Positions 53,701 through 62,368 of a DNA stretch of 64,000 nucleotides are shown here, in pieces. Both the position numbers and the translations under genes were made by a program. Position 1 is the stretch's first letter. Each line of letters begins with the position of its first letter. Source of the DNA: Neofusicoccum parvum (Eukaryota > Ascomycota > Dothideomycetes > Botryosphaeriales > Botryosphaeriaceae); contig CP087207.1 in NCBI GenBank assembly GCA_020912385.1, positions 1 to 64,000 of the forward strand. Direction: 5' to 3'. The notes under the pieces were generated by a model. It was given only the letters and a program-made list of their open reading frames with translations, was not told the DNA's origin and did no database searches.

Positions 53701-54134
53701 AGGTTGAAGTCCCCAAGGAGGATATGTTCTCCTTGCCTGCTAAGGGCTCCTGGAAGGAGGGAGAGTGTTTCTAGAGAGGTGCTGGTGTGGGAGAGTGGTA
53801 CTGGGTTGTAGCAGTTGTGTATGTGGATGCTACGTGACTCAGTGATGATAGTAAGGGTAATAAGGTCCGGGGAGTGTATAGTTTCCTGCCATGATTCTGG
53901 AGCCAGGGCCTTGCTTATAAGGAAGCAGGTTCTCGCCTCACCCTCCTGGGGGAAGACTGTGTGATAAGCTGGGTGTCTTGCTGTGGTTTTGACCTTTGGG
54001 TTCCTCCAGGGTTCCTGAAGGGCTAGGATGTGGTGGGTCTTTGGGTCTAGCTCCTTAAAGAGGGGAAGCATGACTTTATCCTTGCTCTTGTTTACATTGT
54101 ACTGCAGGATGGAGAGTTTGTTTGTCTCCATCAT
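50763..54134 (-). CDS. LINE-2 ORF2, endonuclease-reverse transcriptase
   Basis: This 1123-residue protein has no internal stop. The APE-type endonuclease is at about 1-230 (LQYNVNKSKDKV, GDFNLHHPLWGG near 140, SSSDHLPI). The reverse transcriptase shows RPIALINTLGKLLERI, LDISGAYNHVSHKRL, GIPQGSSLSPILY and the FIDD site near 682. After the thumb there is no RNase H (no DG...TDS...HSG series). The C-terminus has the Cys-His motif CPCGW...HILLFC near 1045 and then Gln/Glu-rich repeats. It should nick target DNA and copy element RNA. All catalytic residues examined are present, so the enzyme could be functional, but the element is 5'-truncated. Confidence 0.93.
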   Translation of the reverse strand: MMETNKLSILQYNVNKSKDKVMLPLFKELDPKTHHILALQEPWRNPKVKTTARHPAYHTVFPQEGEARTCFLISKALAPESWQETIHSPDLITLTIITESRSIHIHNCYNPVPLSHTSTSLETLSLLPGALSRQGEHILLGDFNLHHPLWGGITSPTHHSLADSLIEIATTANLNLALPRGTITRRTKNSESTLDLIFTSHWLEERILYCGIPLELESSSDHLPILTTFDTSPTLVTQPPPRPQWKKADWEKVNRTLQLRIQGLEGLPLATAEDLNHFTEQLQKIIQDTIQDTIPTARPSPWASMQWTKESSILVQQARAARRKWTATGREEDWIAYQATANSKKRQIRKDRTKAWRTTVAKITSDSSTVWKLSKWARTRALEPPAPPQFPPLRDPDGQLHYDTLSKTEIIRNQFFPTPKDASLSDLAGFIYPAPVEIPQDLTEEQVLHTIKRLSPDKAPGPDRIINRILQQCAQTLSKPITRLFQQCLVLSYHPRQFKCSITVVLRKPQRDDYTKAKSFRPIALINTLGKLLERIVADRISQATETYSLLPDFQMGARRNRSAATTLELLTEQIYTVWAQDPGLVASVLSLDISGAYNHVSHKRLLHNMKAARLPSWVERFTHSFLQDRSTQLSFGGYISPQIPTLTGIPQGSSLSPILYLYFASNLLTKLKRGSTFPLGFIDDTNILTFSRSTEQNCRALEEANNTCEQWAATHGSAFSPDKYHLIHFTRRPQRFNMKARIQIPGFGGNPEPQIKILGIHVDSKLRWGPHIRETNAKATRQCTSLSRLAASTWGASFTKARHIYTAVVRPVLTYGCGVWHTPEGTPGARKTAAKPLEKIQSQCLRAISGAYKSTPIQTLEHEAGIAPLSLHMDELTLAQTIRSKKGPVATVVENTCRDIKIIARATLNAKGASGPARRTLLGRRLDSLLSSCPPASQKYPERTRLRMAIRELWKERWTKQTTQERRNKPVAQGASWNPKIRQLHSELTKPQSTLLTQLRTEHIGLEDFLSRRKVLGHPSPACPCGWHKQTPKHILLFCPHFQEGRAQMLQLAETTDYHTLLSTKKGAQAATKWFLHLGLLNQFSLAREMDQEAKEVHQENHQENQDLGQEDQHQGMGERES

Positions 54135-55000
54135 TGGGTCTCATTCATTACTGTGTCAGGCTGCGTGGGGTTGGGTGTGCTGTCTTGCGTAGTAGGGATG
54201 GTTTCCCCAGGGTTTCCTCCATCCGCATATTGGGAGCTGCGCAATCCAAAGCTGGTGAAAGTTAGCTGACCAGGTGGAGGGGGTCTGCTAAGGTCCCTTG
54301 GCCTGCCTGGGCCTCTCTTAGGCTCCTCCTCCCTTAGTCTCTTTCTGGACTTTGCAAGGGTCCAGCCTTCCTGTACTTGCTGTTGAGAAGCCTGGGGCCT
54401 CTCTCTATGTCCTCCTGGGTTTGCAAGCCGGGCCTGAGTAGCCCTGGTCTGGTTTGCCTTGCGGGTGGGGCAGGAGTTACTCCATGCAGTGTGCTTTTGG
54501 TTGCAGTTAGCACACTGGGTTTCCTCCTTGGTACAATCTCTAGTGTTGTGGCTGCTAGCACACTGACCACACCTCGGCTCCTTCCTGCAATGCGTTGCTA
54601 TGTGTCCATAGGCCTGGCAGTTATAGCACTGGGTGACTGTAAATGCGGGGCTGTAAAACTCTGCAGTGTGGAGGGAGAAGTTGCAGAGCACTCCCTTTTC
54701 GATAAGCTGGTTAGCTGCCTCTGGGTTAGTAGTACTGAGGATTACTGCTGAATGTGTCTTCCCTTCAGGGATCTTCTTCTTCAACCAGGCCAGCTTGGCA
54801 ATCTGAAGGTTGGGGTGCAGTGACCTATTCTGCTCCTGGAGGGTGCTGGCAGCCTGTGGCTCAGCAGGATCGATTCCCTTGAGGGGGACATTGTGTACCA
54901 GGACTGAGTACAGCTGCTGATTTGGTCGGATCTCCTGGCCCAGCCCAGCTGTCCACTCCTGGTCTCTGAGTAGGTCTGCCCTGGTTTGTGCATCAGGCAC
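54131..55000 (-). CDS. LINE-2 ORF1 (gag-like), N-terminally truncated
   Basis: 289 residues follow the first Met, and about 64 more open codons lie upstream (to 55193) with no ATG, including the stretch KVLAVRKLPSGDIRIFV. Three zinc knuckles are near 137-190: CYNCQAYGHIATHC, CGQCASSHNTRDC and CANCNQKHTAWSNSC. A basic region (SRKRLREEEPKRGPGRPR, with an AT-hook-like core GRPR) comes after. It binds element RNA. The stop TGA shares bases with the ORF2 ATG (ATGA at 54134-54131), a layout for coupled translation. The full-length family protein should be longer. Confidence 0.88.
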   Translation of the reverse strand: MPDAQTRADLLRDQEWTAGLGQEIRPNQQLYSVLVHNVPLKGIDPAEPQAASTLQEQNRSLHPNLQIAKLAWLKKKIPEGKTHSAVILSTTNPEAANQLIEKGVLCNFSLHTAEFYSPAFTVTQCYNCQAYGHIATHCRKEPRCGQCASSHNTRDCTKEETQCANCNQKHTAWSNSCPTRKANQTRATQARLANPGGHRERPQASQQQVQEGWTLAKSRKRLREEEPKRGPGRPRDLSRPPPPGQLTFTSFGLRSSQYADGGNPGETIPTTQDSTPNPTQPDTVMNETQ

Positions 55001-55194
55001 AAAGATCCTGATGTCCCCACTGGGGAGTTTCCTTACAGCAAGAACCTTCTTGCAGGCAGGGCTCTTGCCCGCCTGGATTGTCTGGACAATGGCCTGGTTT
55101 GAGAGTAGGGCAACAGCCTCTCTAGTAGCTGGTTCGGAGAGATGCAGGGTGAGTTCAGTGGTAATGGGGGGTGTGGAGGCTTTTAAGTATATAT

Positions 55195-55375
55195 CTTAGA
55201 GTGTATTTACACCTTTAGGTTAGGGTGCATTCGCACCTTTAGATTAGGGTGGATTCGTACCTTTAGGTTAGGGTGCATTCGCACCTTTAGGTTAGGATAC
55301 CTTCGAGCCTTTTGGTTAGGATACCTTCGAGCCTTTTGGTTAGGGTGCATTCGCACCTTTTAGGTTAGGGATTCT
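55195..55375. repeat. TTAGG minisatellite, internal block
   Basis: Seven units of the form CCTTTNGRTTAGGR, linked by GTGCATTCGCA or ATACCTTCGAG, lie between the truncated 5' end of LINE-2 and repeat R1. The unit matches the arrays at 15452-15507 and 17031-17200. It lies 55 kb from the telomere. Confidence 0.9.
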
Positions 55376-55583
55376 GTCGAACGGCGCGAGAAAGAATGAC
55401 ACCGCTGTCTTCTTTGATTAATGCTATCGAGTGCTACATAAATATCTGATCGCAAAGGGAACGCGTAAGCAAAAGAGGCTGTGCTAGGTACTAAGAATTG
55501 ACGCGTACGGGGTGGAGTGATGGTGGTGTAGTGATCAGAAGAGGAATACGAGACACGTGATTGCGGGCCAATGTGGTTGACAG
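55376..55583 (-). repeat. Dispersed repeat R1, copy 3
   Basis: It begins GTCGAACGGCGCGAGAAAG, the complement of the R1 end, and closes with CAATGTGGTTGACA, the complement of the R1 start. Order and length match 32574-32810. It joins the TTAGG minisatellite directly at its left edge. Confidence 0.75.
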
Positions 55584-55823
55584 ATTCCTATCCGCGCGGC
55601 TCTAGTGGCCCTCGGTATTATTAGTCCCCGCGGCTCTCCCTCCCGTGCGAGCCTCCTACCCTTGGGGTTATTCTGCTTATGCGGACTGGGGTTCGTAACA
55701 ACGTGGCGCACCACACCGCTATTAGGGCACCACACCGCTATTTATCTTTGGTATATTTCCCGCGTTAGAACAACATCCGTTTGACTCCACTACACGTACC
55801 GACTTCACGAGCTGCTTTAACAA

Positions 55824-58016
55824 ATGGCGGTCTTTTCGAAATTATGTCCACCAGACGAAGATTCTGTACGTATGAAAGAAATAAAGCTCCACGGCTCCGT
55901 TTATACTCCAACTGACTTCCTTCGTCAATAGTGGTCCAATACCGAGGTTAAAAATTACCCTTGCAAAATTTGCAGAAAGATTGCGCGCTGCATTGCACGG
56001 GTAGAACAACAAGAACTGTACCTCGGCACTACCTCCGAGTTGACTGATTATGCGCTTTGCAAAGATCACAAGGAGTTCGTCGAGAATGCAATCAAACCAG
56101 AATTGCTAAACGAGGCAGTCATACCGAAAGGGCTACACGAACACCCATCATGGTCAATTTCGACAGGTCTGACAGGCATTCACGTGGACTATGCAGCCTT
56201 TAACGGCGCCGTGATGCACGAGCTGGAGATCCCAAGCAACAGTGATCTCATCCCCATCCGCGGATCCTGTCAAGAGGCAGAGTCTGCAATTGGCCGAGAG
56301 TTGAACGAGCACTGGATCGGATTGGACATCGTTCGGGATTGGTACGAACGCTGCACATGCGAGCATGGTCATCAATGCTCCAGCCAGGCATTCAGCCTAC
56401 CTGTGTTGGAGTTGCCATGGCTGATCGATACGCACAACCAGTGTCTTGTTCCTGGGTTCTCCGGAGCGCGCTATGTTGCCCTGAGTTACGTGTGGGGGGT
56501 GGGAATTAGAGTCTCAACGACGAAAGCTCGTCTCCCGTTGTTCCAGAAAGAAGGCGCATTTACGGACGGACCTACTAACGAACTCCCGCAAACCATCCGC
56601 AATGCCATCGAACTGGCTAGGAGCCTTCAGGAGAGGTACCTGTGGATTGACAACTTGTGCATTGTTCAAGACGACGAAGATCATCGCGACCGTCTCATTC
56701 AGAACATGTCGTCCATATACCACAACGCGACGCTAACCATCATAGCGGCTGATGGTGATGATGCCAACTGGGGCTTGCGAGGTCTCGCAAGGATTTCACA
56801 GGCTCGTGAGATCCATCAGGTGCACGGGCCGGGTGGGAGCCGTTTCCTGCTAAAACCGCAGGGCACACTGGACGAGAGCAAATGGAATACCCGTGGGTGG
56901 ACATTCCAAGAATATATTTTCTCCCGCCGGCGCCTCATTTTTATCGACGGCACAGTGCGCTGGGAATGCGGCCAGGCCCGATGGCGCGAGGAAGTCTTCC
57001 CGGACAGCTCCCTATCCAAGGGAGACTTCATGCAACAGTACGACAATGACCACTCTTCGATACGGACAGCGCACCTCCTTCATCCTCCAGACAGTCACCC
57101 AACACAAGTTGCAGCTACCCTTTTGCGCCACTCGCCTGTTCCTGATTTCCAGCAATTTGCCGCTCTTGTCGAAGCGTACAGCATAAGGAACTTGACATTC
57201 GACACAGACAGCCTTCCGGCATTCCAAGGTATGCTGTCCGCACTGGAGCCTTTTTTCAAGCCAGGCTTCATCTTCGGTCTACCGATTGCTGCTCTCGACG
57301 CAGCTCTCGTTTGGAAACGAGACGAAAGATCTTGGCTAAGGCGGCGATCGAATAACAGCGATCCCAACGTCAGTTCGAACCAAGCGGTTCCTCCCAGCTG
57401 GACATGGGCTGGCTGGGCTGGCGAAATATCGCTTCAGCGTGAGCTACGCGACCTGAGTGAGACGATCCCGTTGTTGCACTGGTACGAGTGGACGGGTCGA
57501 CACGGCGATTCCCCAAGCCCAATCACGCACCAGAGCGAGTGGTTCCGGGGTGAAAGACTATCCTGGGCCACCTTGTATCCAGACGAGTCTTCTCCAATGA
57601 TTCTGCGGTTCACTGGTCTGAAGTCAAACGAGGACCACTCTACCCATCAAGATTCAGGGGCACATGGAAGGTACCTGTGTGCCCATACGAAACAGGCATT
57701 TCTGGATACCGGAGTCGTAGCCACCGCAGTCCCAGGGAGAATAAGATGGTATCGTACTATTGGGGCTGGTAACGGCTCGCTGACGATGGATGACCATGAG
57801 GGAATTTCCGAACCCACCAAGAAATATCACGTTGTTGTTATATCGGTAGGGGCGTCTACGTACTCGCAGCGCTCGGATGCTGGGCAATTTGATAGCTACA
57901 ACGTTCTTTGTGTGGAATGGATAGGCGGGATTGCTTATAGGCGAGGTATTGGGAGTATTAGACGGGATGAATGGGAAACCCTCGGTTGGGAGTGGGTTGA
58001 TCTGGTTCTTGGTTGA
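55824..58016 (+). CDS. HET-domain (heterokaryon incompatibility) protein
   Basis: Preferred model: exon 1 is 55824-55865 and exon 2 is 55932-58016, 708 residues. The 66-nt intron has GTACGT, a CTGAC branch and CAATAG; it removes a TAG that would otherwise end the frame, and it is a multiple of three. The N-terminus has a Cys-rich patch (YPCKICRKIARC). The HET domain has its three hallmarks: YVALSYVWG (about 195-203), RYLWIDNLCIVQDD (about 249-262) with IYHNATLTIIAADG after it, and TRGWTFQEYIFSRR. The C-terminal half (about 400-700) is unassigned. HET proteins trigger cell death or growth arrest upon non-self recognition during hyphal fusion. No NACHT or repeat domain is attached. Neighbours are only repeats. 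Confidence 0.9.
55866..55931 (+). other. Intron deciding the HET reading frame
   Basis: The donor GTACGTATG, a branch-like AACTGAC 20 nt before the acceptor, a C/T tract and CAATAG. Removal joins codon 14 (Ser) to TGG without a frame change. If retained, the frame meets TAG at 55929. Confidence 0.75.
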
Positions 58017-58271
58017 TTTTGAGTTGTTTGGTAATGAGATACCTTAAACTGAGCGAATAATGGGGTAAAGCCTTTGGTCGAATGCCCTGAAAGAAGACAA
58101 TTGCGCTAGGCCTTGAAACGTAGATTGTGAACACAGTCCCCCGATAATATTGCGGCTGTATTTGCAGAGTCTCATCCTAGACTAGGTATATTCCCCGCCT
58201 GATTAACGCTGCTATCCGCTGGGTAGCCTCGGTGACATTTAGATAGGGGTAGAGAACCCCACGACATTGTG
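58017..58271. other. HET gene 3' flank
   Basis: No gene. The 3' UTR of the HET gene probably ends here. The last bases (TATAT, 58272-58276) are the target duplication of the split LTR. Confidence 0.5.
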
Positions 58272-58942
58272 TATATTGTAACGGCGGGCCTCTGCCTCCA
58301 AGGATCCAAACGCCTGAGAGGGTGGTAAGCCGTGTAGGGTTTACCTTGAGTGGGTACAAGGTAGTAGTAGTAGTAGTAGTATTCATACACCCCGTCGGCC
58401 TCCGCGGGCCATAGGGACAATATCGCTAAATCTGCGCTAAACTACATTGGGATCCCGGTTCATCCAAGGCCCACACACTGAATAGAAGTCGCTATCCTTC
58501 TTAGAACGAGCGTAGTTTACGTAGGAAAGATAGGAAAGAAAAGGAAAAGAAAATAAGCGTCAAGGCCGAGGCTGTTGAGCGTAAAAGGGGAGGTAGGGGC
58601 GGAGTTAACTGCTTAGATCCTTCGTGCCCGGCCTTATCGAGACTAATTCCCGAGTGTTGTCAGTCCCTGTATCAGCGTGACAACTAGCTGGTAGAAAGAT
58701 GGGTAATTGAGTAGCCATCGCAGTTTCCTAGTCCCTGGTTGTATTAAGCCTTCCGGTAGCTAAAGCAAAAGCTGCCGTTGCTTTGATCGCGCTCGTACTC
58801 GCCCGCCACTTGTCTGGTGGTCCGTCCCTGTTGAAAATTGGCGCGGTGCAGAATGTAGTACGATTCTTGGCATGCCGTGTGAGGGGGGGCAGGAGAGGTG
58901 CCCGACTTATCCTCAAACACGGTACTATACCTAATCTAGCAA

Positions 58943-61009
58943 CTAACGTACACGTGATTTCCAACAGTCCCTGTATTTTCCATTCGGTAGTTTTGTTCCT
59001 GACCAGCCTCCTAGCATGTATGCAAGGTCGCCGAATCTGTCTCCAAGGGTGTTTTGTAGTTCTACCCGGATATCCATCCAGCGTATGCACTCGAGGAGGA
59101 AATGCTTGACCGTCTCTTTCTCTGCTCCGCAGGCACACGCTGCTGACTGCGCTCGCTTGATTTTATATAGCGGTTCGTTAAGGTTCGCTTTAGACGTTCT
59201 CAGCTGGGCAATGACTGAGGCCTCCCTATAGCTGAGTTGGTTGTATAGCCGTTTCGTATGGAGCTGAGCAAGTGCCTGATCGAGTTTACGAGATGCCTCA
59301 CCTCCCTTTACGGCTTCAAATAATTCCCTCCTCTTTTTCGTAGTTACGGCTTGGCATTTTGCTAACGCTAGGGACCGTAACATTGTACTAGGCGGGGGCT
59401 CTTGGGCACCTCCTGTAGCCCGTAGGGCTAGTTGATTTGCCCTTTCGTTTCCTGCGATTCCCTGGTGCGCTGGCACCCACCTGAACTCAATTGGCGGCCC
59501 GTTGTTCTGCCGGGTCTGGTGTAGGAGGTGGAGGGTGTCTTTGATGACGTCCTGGCTTGGCCTCTGCCACAGTCGGAGAAAGGAGTATAGGGCTGTCTTA
59601 CTGTCGCTATAGATGACGTGTTTCGTCCTTGCTATACTTGGGTGCGAGGCGACGGCTTCTGCAGACCACGTGCCGTGTACTAGGGCCACGGCCTGTTGGA
59701 TTGCCGATAGTTCTGCATGTAGGGTATCGAGTTGAGTTGAGTTGATATCATTTACCCCGACCCATGCTAATGTGGTTGACACCTTCTTTTTGCAGTTCCA
59801 TGCTAGATGTCCAAACTGAAGGCACCGGTGGCACCTCTTCCTCTCCATCCGATAGGGCTCGACACGGTTGGTGTAGCTCTGGCCGAATACAAGTCCGTTC
59901 TGGATAGCGTTTTGGGCTGCTTCTTGCGTGTTGAACCAGATGCCTAGAGAGGCATGCTGTCCTAGCGGCGAGTCTCTTTTCTTCATCCAGGCTATGTTCT
60001 TAATCTGTGCGTCTATGAGGCTGTTCTCCTGGAGAATCTTTTGGATAGCCTCGTTTTTCTTCTCGGTGTTGACTTCTGATGTCGGTGTCCGGTGGACTAC
60101 AACGCCAAATTGGGGTTGGGTGATCACTGTGTCGTTTCCAAGCGTCTTGGTCCATTCGGTATTACTTGTCGCAAGTTTCTTTGCTTCCTCGTCCTTGAAG
60201 CGGATAAGGTATCCTAGCTTCGTCGTTCCTACACCGAGAACTGATGCGTCTCTTGTCCTGTCGTGCTTCTTAAGGGCCTGCGAGATATGCTCTGCTGCAG
60301 TTTTAGTTGGCATGTACCTCGAGAAGGTGTTCTGGGTAGAGGGTAGCGCGGTAGTAATCCGTAGAGTTGTAGGGCTGTTTCCAGATTGGGTATTGTACAT
60401 TAGGGGGAAATTAGGTATCGGACGTGCTGCCACCGCTGCCCAGCATTGATTGTTGACCTGAGGAGTCGAAGATATCGTGTCCAGTCTTTCCGTAAGCTGA
60501 TGGGCCTGTATGGTCGATTCTTTAATCCTCTTCTCCAGGGTGTTGTTGTGATTCTCTTGGTGCTCCTCGTTTTCGAACAGTCTTTCGATCTCCTGGTCGA
60601 ACTTCTGGTTTTGTATAGTAAGTTGCTCAACTTTCTCCTCAAGCTTTTGGTTCTGCTCAGCTAGCTGTGCGACTCTTTCCTCTAGCTGCCGGTTTTGCTC
60701 GGCTAGCAGTGTGAATTTTTCCTCGATCTTTAGGAAGTTCTCGCTTGAAAACTGTTCCTTTCTTTGCAGGTACCCAATTTGAGCCTCATGGTCCCAGATT
60801 TTACTGCGGTGGGTTTCGTTGAATGCTACTCGTCGTGTTCTCGGTGGGGTGGCTTCCGGTGCTGGTTGGACATGGATTGTGTCTTGGCTGGTGTTTTCTG
60901 CTTGAGGTCTCATGGCAGATTGCTGTCTAGTTACTCTTTGATTTTCTGACGGGACTTGGGTTCCGGTTTGCCGATCTTCTTGCGATAAGGATGCCGCGTT
61001 TAAAGCCAT
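58943..61009 (-). CDS. Chimeric open frame: gag of nested LINE fused to RNase H of host LINE
   Basis: This 688-codon frame is continuous only because the nested element happens to join LINE-4 in phase. Residues 1 to about 405 are gag (coiled coil, gag core, zinc knuckle). About 20 residues are translated 3' UTR and tail (VSTTLAWVGVNDINSTQLDT). From LHAELSAIQQ on it is the host's RNase H without its first strand (the TDG Asp lies upstream at about 61290). It is best seen as an accident of insertion; expression is unknown. The first RNase H Asp is missing, so enzymatic activity is not expected. Confidence 0.85.
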   Translation of the reverse strand: MALNAASLSQEDRQTGTQVPSENQRVTRQQSAMRPQAENTSQDTIHVQPAPEATPPRTRRVAFNETHRSKIWDHEAQIGYLQRKEQFSSENFLKIEEKFTLLAEQNRQLEERVAQLAEQNQKLEEKVEQLTIQNQKFDQEIERLFENEEHQENHNNTLEKRIKESTIQAHQLTERLDTISSTPQVNNQCWAAVAARPIPNFPLMYNTQSGNSPTTLRITTALPSTQNTFSRYMPTKTAAEHISQALKKHDRTRDASVLGVGTTKLGYLIRFKDEEAKKLATSNTEWTKTLGNDTVITQPQFGVVVHRTPTSEVNTEKKNEAIQKILQENSLIDAQIKNIAWMKKRDSPLGQHASLGIWFNTQEAAQNAIQNGLVFGQSYTNRVEPYRMERKRCHRCLQFGHLAWNCKKKVSTTLAWVGVNDINSTQLDTLHAELSAIQQAVALVHGTWSAEAVASHPSIARTKHVIYSDSKTALYSFLRLWQRPSQDVIKDTLHLLHQTRQNNGPPIEFRWVPAHQGIAGNERANQLALRATGGAQEPPPSTMLRSLALAKCQAVTTKKRRELFEAVKGGEASRKLDQALAQLHTKRLYNQLSYREASVIAQLRTSKANLNEPLYKIKRAQSAACACGAEKETVKHFLLECIRWMDIRVELQNTLGDRFGDLAYMLGGWSGTKLPNGKYRDCWKSRVR

Positions 61010-61192
61010 TGTGGCACGTGTGGTGCCAAGACTGCGCTATGGCCACGGGGGTGAAAATCTCGACTGGTGAGGGACCGGTATGAGGCGGAAAGAGACCTTC
61101 AGCCAGCGGCCTATTAGAGACACTGCAAGGTCTCTTCTTTGACTGGGATGGAAGCCTCGTTGTGCGCTATTTTTGAAGGTGGTCCTGGCCCC
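59731..61192 (-). mobile_element. Gag-only, non-autonomous LINE nested in LINE-4
   Basis: Both ends are marked by the 13-nt duplication TGTAGGGTATCGA (61193-61205 and 59718-59730), which splits the RNase H codons of LINE-4. The 1,462-nt element has about 180 nt of 5' leader, a gag-like ORF from ATG 61009, and a short 3' end (GGGGTAAATGATATCAACT) with CAACT repeats as tail. Gag has a long heptad coiled coil (residues about 75-170) and ends soon after one zinc knuckle (CHRCLQFGHLAWNC). There is no endonuclease or reverse transcriptase, so it must have moved with another LINE's machinery. A decayed relative is at 29985-30385. Confidence 0.88.
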
Positions 61193-62368
61193 TGTAGGGT
61201 ATCGATTGAGTCTGATCTGCCTATTAGGAGCGAGTGTGCTATAGCAGTCACGCCTTTGCTATCCACGCAGGAGATGCCGACGCCGACTCTCTGGTTTCTT
61301 TGCGAGCCATCGGTGAAGATGGCTACCTCTAACGTTGGGGGCGTGCTTGCTTGTAGGCTTGCTGTCTCCAGGCTCTCGATCTTTACTACCGGTCTGTTAT
61401 CCCAGGGCATCCTCACAAACGGCTGGATTGCCTCTAGCCGTTCGGTGTCTATTTCTCCAGCCAAGAGCATTATCCGTTGGAGTGGCGAGACGAATCTTTT
61501 GTTCGCTGGGTTAATAGCTCTTTTCAACCTCCAGAATGGATGAGACTGCGGGAGAGTGTGACAGTTGACCCAAAACCGGAGCATTTGTTGTTCAAGGCGA
61601 ATCCTAGTAGGTAAGATTGCTGCTTCGACCTCCAGAATTGGTAGGGCAACAGTCCTGAAGGCCCCCGTAATGGCTCTTCCTGCAATCCTTTGAATCGCTT
61701 CAAGTGATCTATGCGTCAGGTATGTGGCCGCGGGTACCCACACCAGCGAGGCATAGTCAACTGTTGGCGCTACCGTTGCTGTGAAGAGCTGGCGTACGCT
61801 GCTTGGCCGTAGGCCCTGTAGCCTTCTTAGCGCCAAGGCGGCCTGGGTTCCCCTTTTCGCGATCCTGCCTGCGTGGGCTCTAAACTTCAGTTCTTGGTCA
61901 AAGATAACACCGAGAATTTTAGCCTCCGTCTTTGGTGGGTACAAGGTAGGGGGAGAGAACGAGTATGAACGAATACACGTGACTGAGCACTGCGTGCGAA
62001 GGCTGCGTTACCAATAGAGTCCAAATTCTATTGTGAAGTTGACCACGAAGGTCAAAGCTATGCTAGTGAGTGTGGTTTATATACGTAGGAGAGTCTATAC
62101 AATCTGATAGTTCGTGGGTTCATTCCGCCAAGCGGTTGAACGTCTGAACTCCTGCGAGTTCAGGAGTTCAGAGTGCCAAGGCTTCGAACGGCTGAACCGG
62201 GGGTCACGTGACTTCCCGCCGGTGGATCTTCTTTTTGCGGGCGCGTAGGCGCCCCGCTTGTCCTTCCTTTCCTTCTACCCAGGTTCTGTGTAGGCTGCGC
62301 CGTAACATATATGCGTTCCTTGTCTCTTTACTCAACGATGTCACCTCTTGCCCGGCCAAGCGTAAGTT

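Larger units (their letters stand above)
50550..55194 (-). mobile_element. LINE-2, Tad1-like element without RNase H, 5'-truncated
   Basis: ORF2 (50763-54134) and ORF1 (from about 55190 to 54131) lie on the minus strand, overlapping as ATGA. The 3' UTR (50550-50762) ends in a TATCTATAGAGATA-like tail. The gag frame stays open upstream of its first Met (55000) up to about 55193 and then stops where TTAGG-type repeats begin, so the gag N-terminus is missing. Protein sequence differs strongly from LINE-1 (FIDD rather than FVDD; no RNase H). A 3' piece of the same family is at 27104-27475. Confidence 0.9.
58365..61934 (-). mobile_element. LINE-4, 5'-truncated Tad1-like element inserted in the LTR
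   Basis: A 14-15 nt target duplication (GTGGGTACAAGGTA) lies at 58350-58363 and 61935-61948. The tail is a TAC repeat on the minus strand (GTA units at 58361-58382). Coding content starts mid-ORF2: the end of the reverse transcriptase (ILGVIFDQELKFRAH, ATVAPTVDYASLVW) at 61944-61350, then RNase H (AIFTDGSQ...), interrupted by a second LINE, then its remainder (LHAELSAIQQAVALVHGTW, YSDSKTAL, WVPAHQGIAGNERANQLA) and a Cys-His motif (CACG...HFLLEC) near 59100. After LGGWSGTKLPNGKYRDC the frame is disrupted by about 150 nt of extra sequence before KATAAFALATGRL near 58750. Not functional. Confidence 0.9.
58277..62307 (+). mobile_element. Solo LTR (copy C) split by a nested LINE
   Basis: 58277-58364 is the first 88 nt of the LTR (TGTAACGGCGGGCC...) and 61950-62307 the rest, ending CGCCGTAACA. 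Joined lengths (446 nt) match copy A (448 nt). TATAT lies on both outer sides (58272-58276 and 62308-62312), a perfect 5-bp target duplication. The middle is LINE-4. Confidence 0.93.

Noticed and set aside
50763..55000. LINE-2 as a full-length active element
   Set aside because: The gag frame is open upstream without a start codon and ends at the TTAGG minisatellite, so the 5' end is missing.
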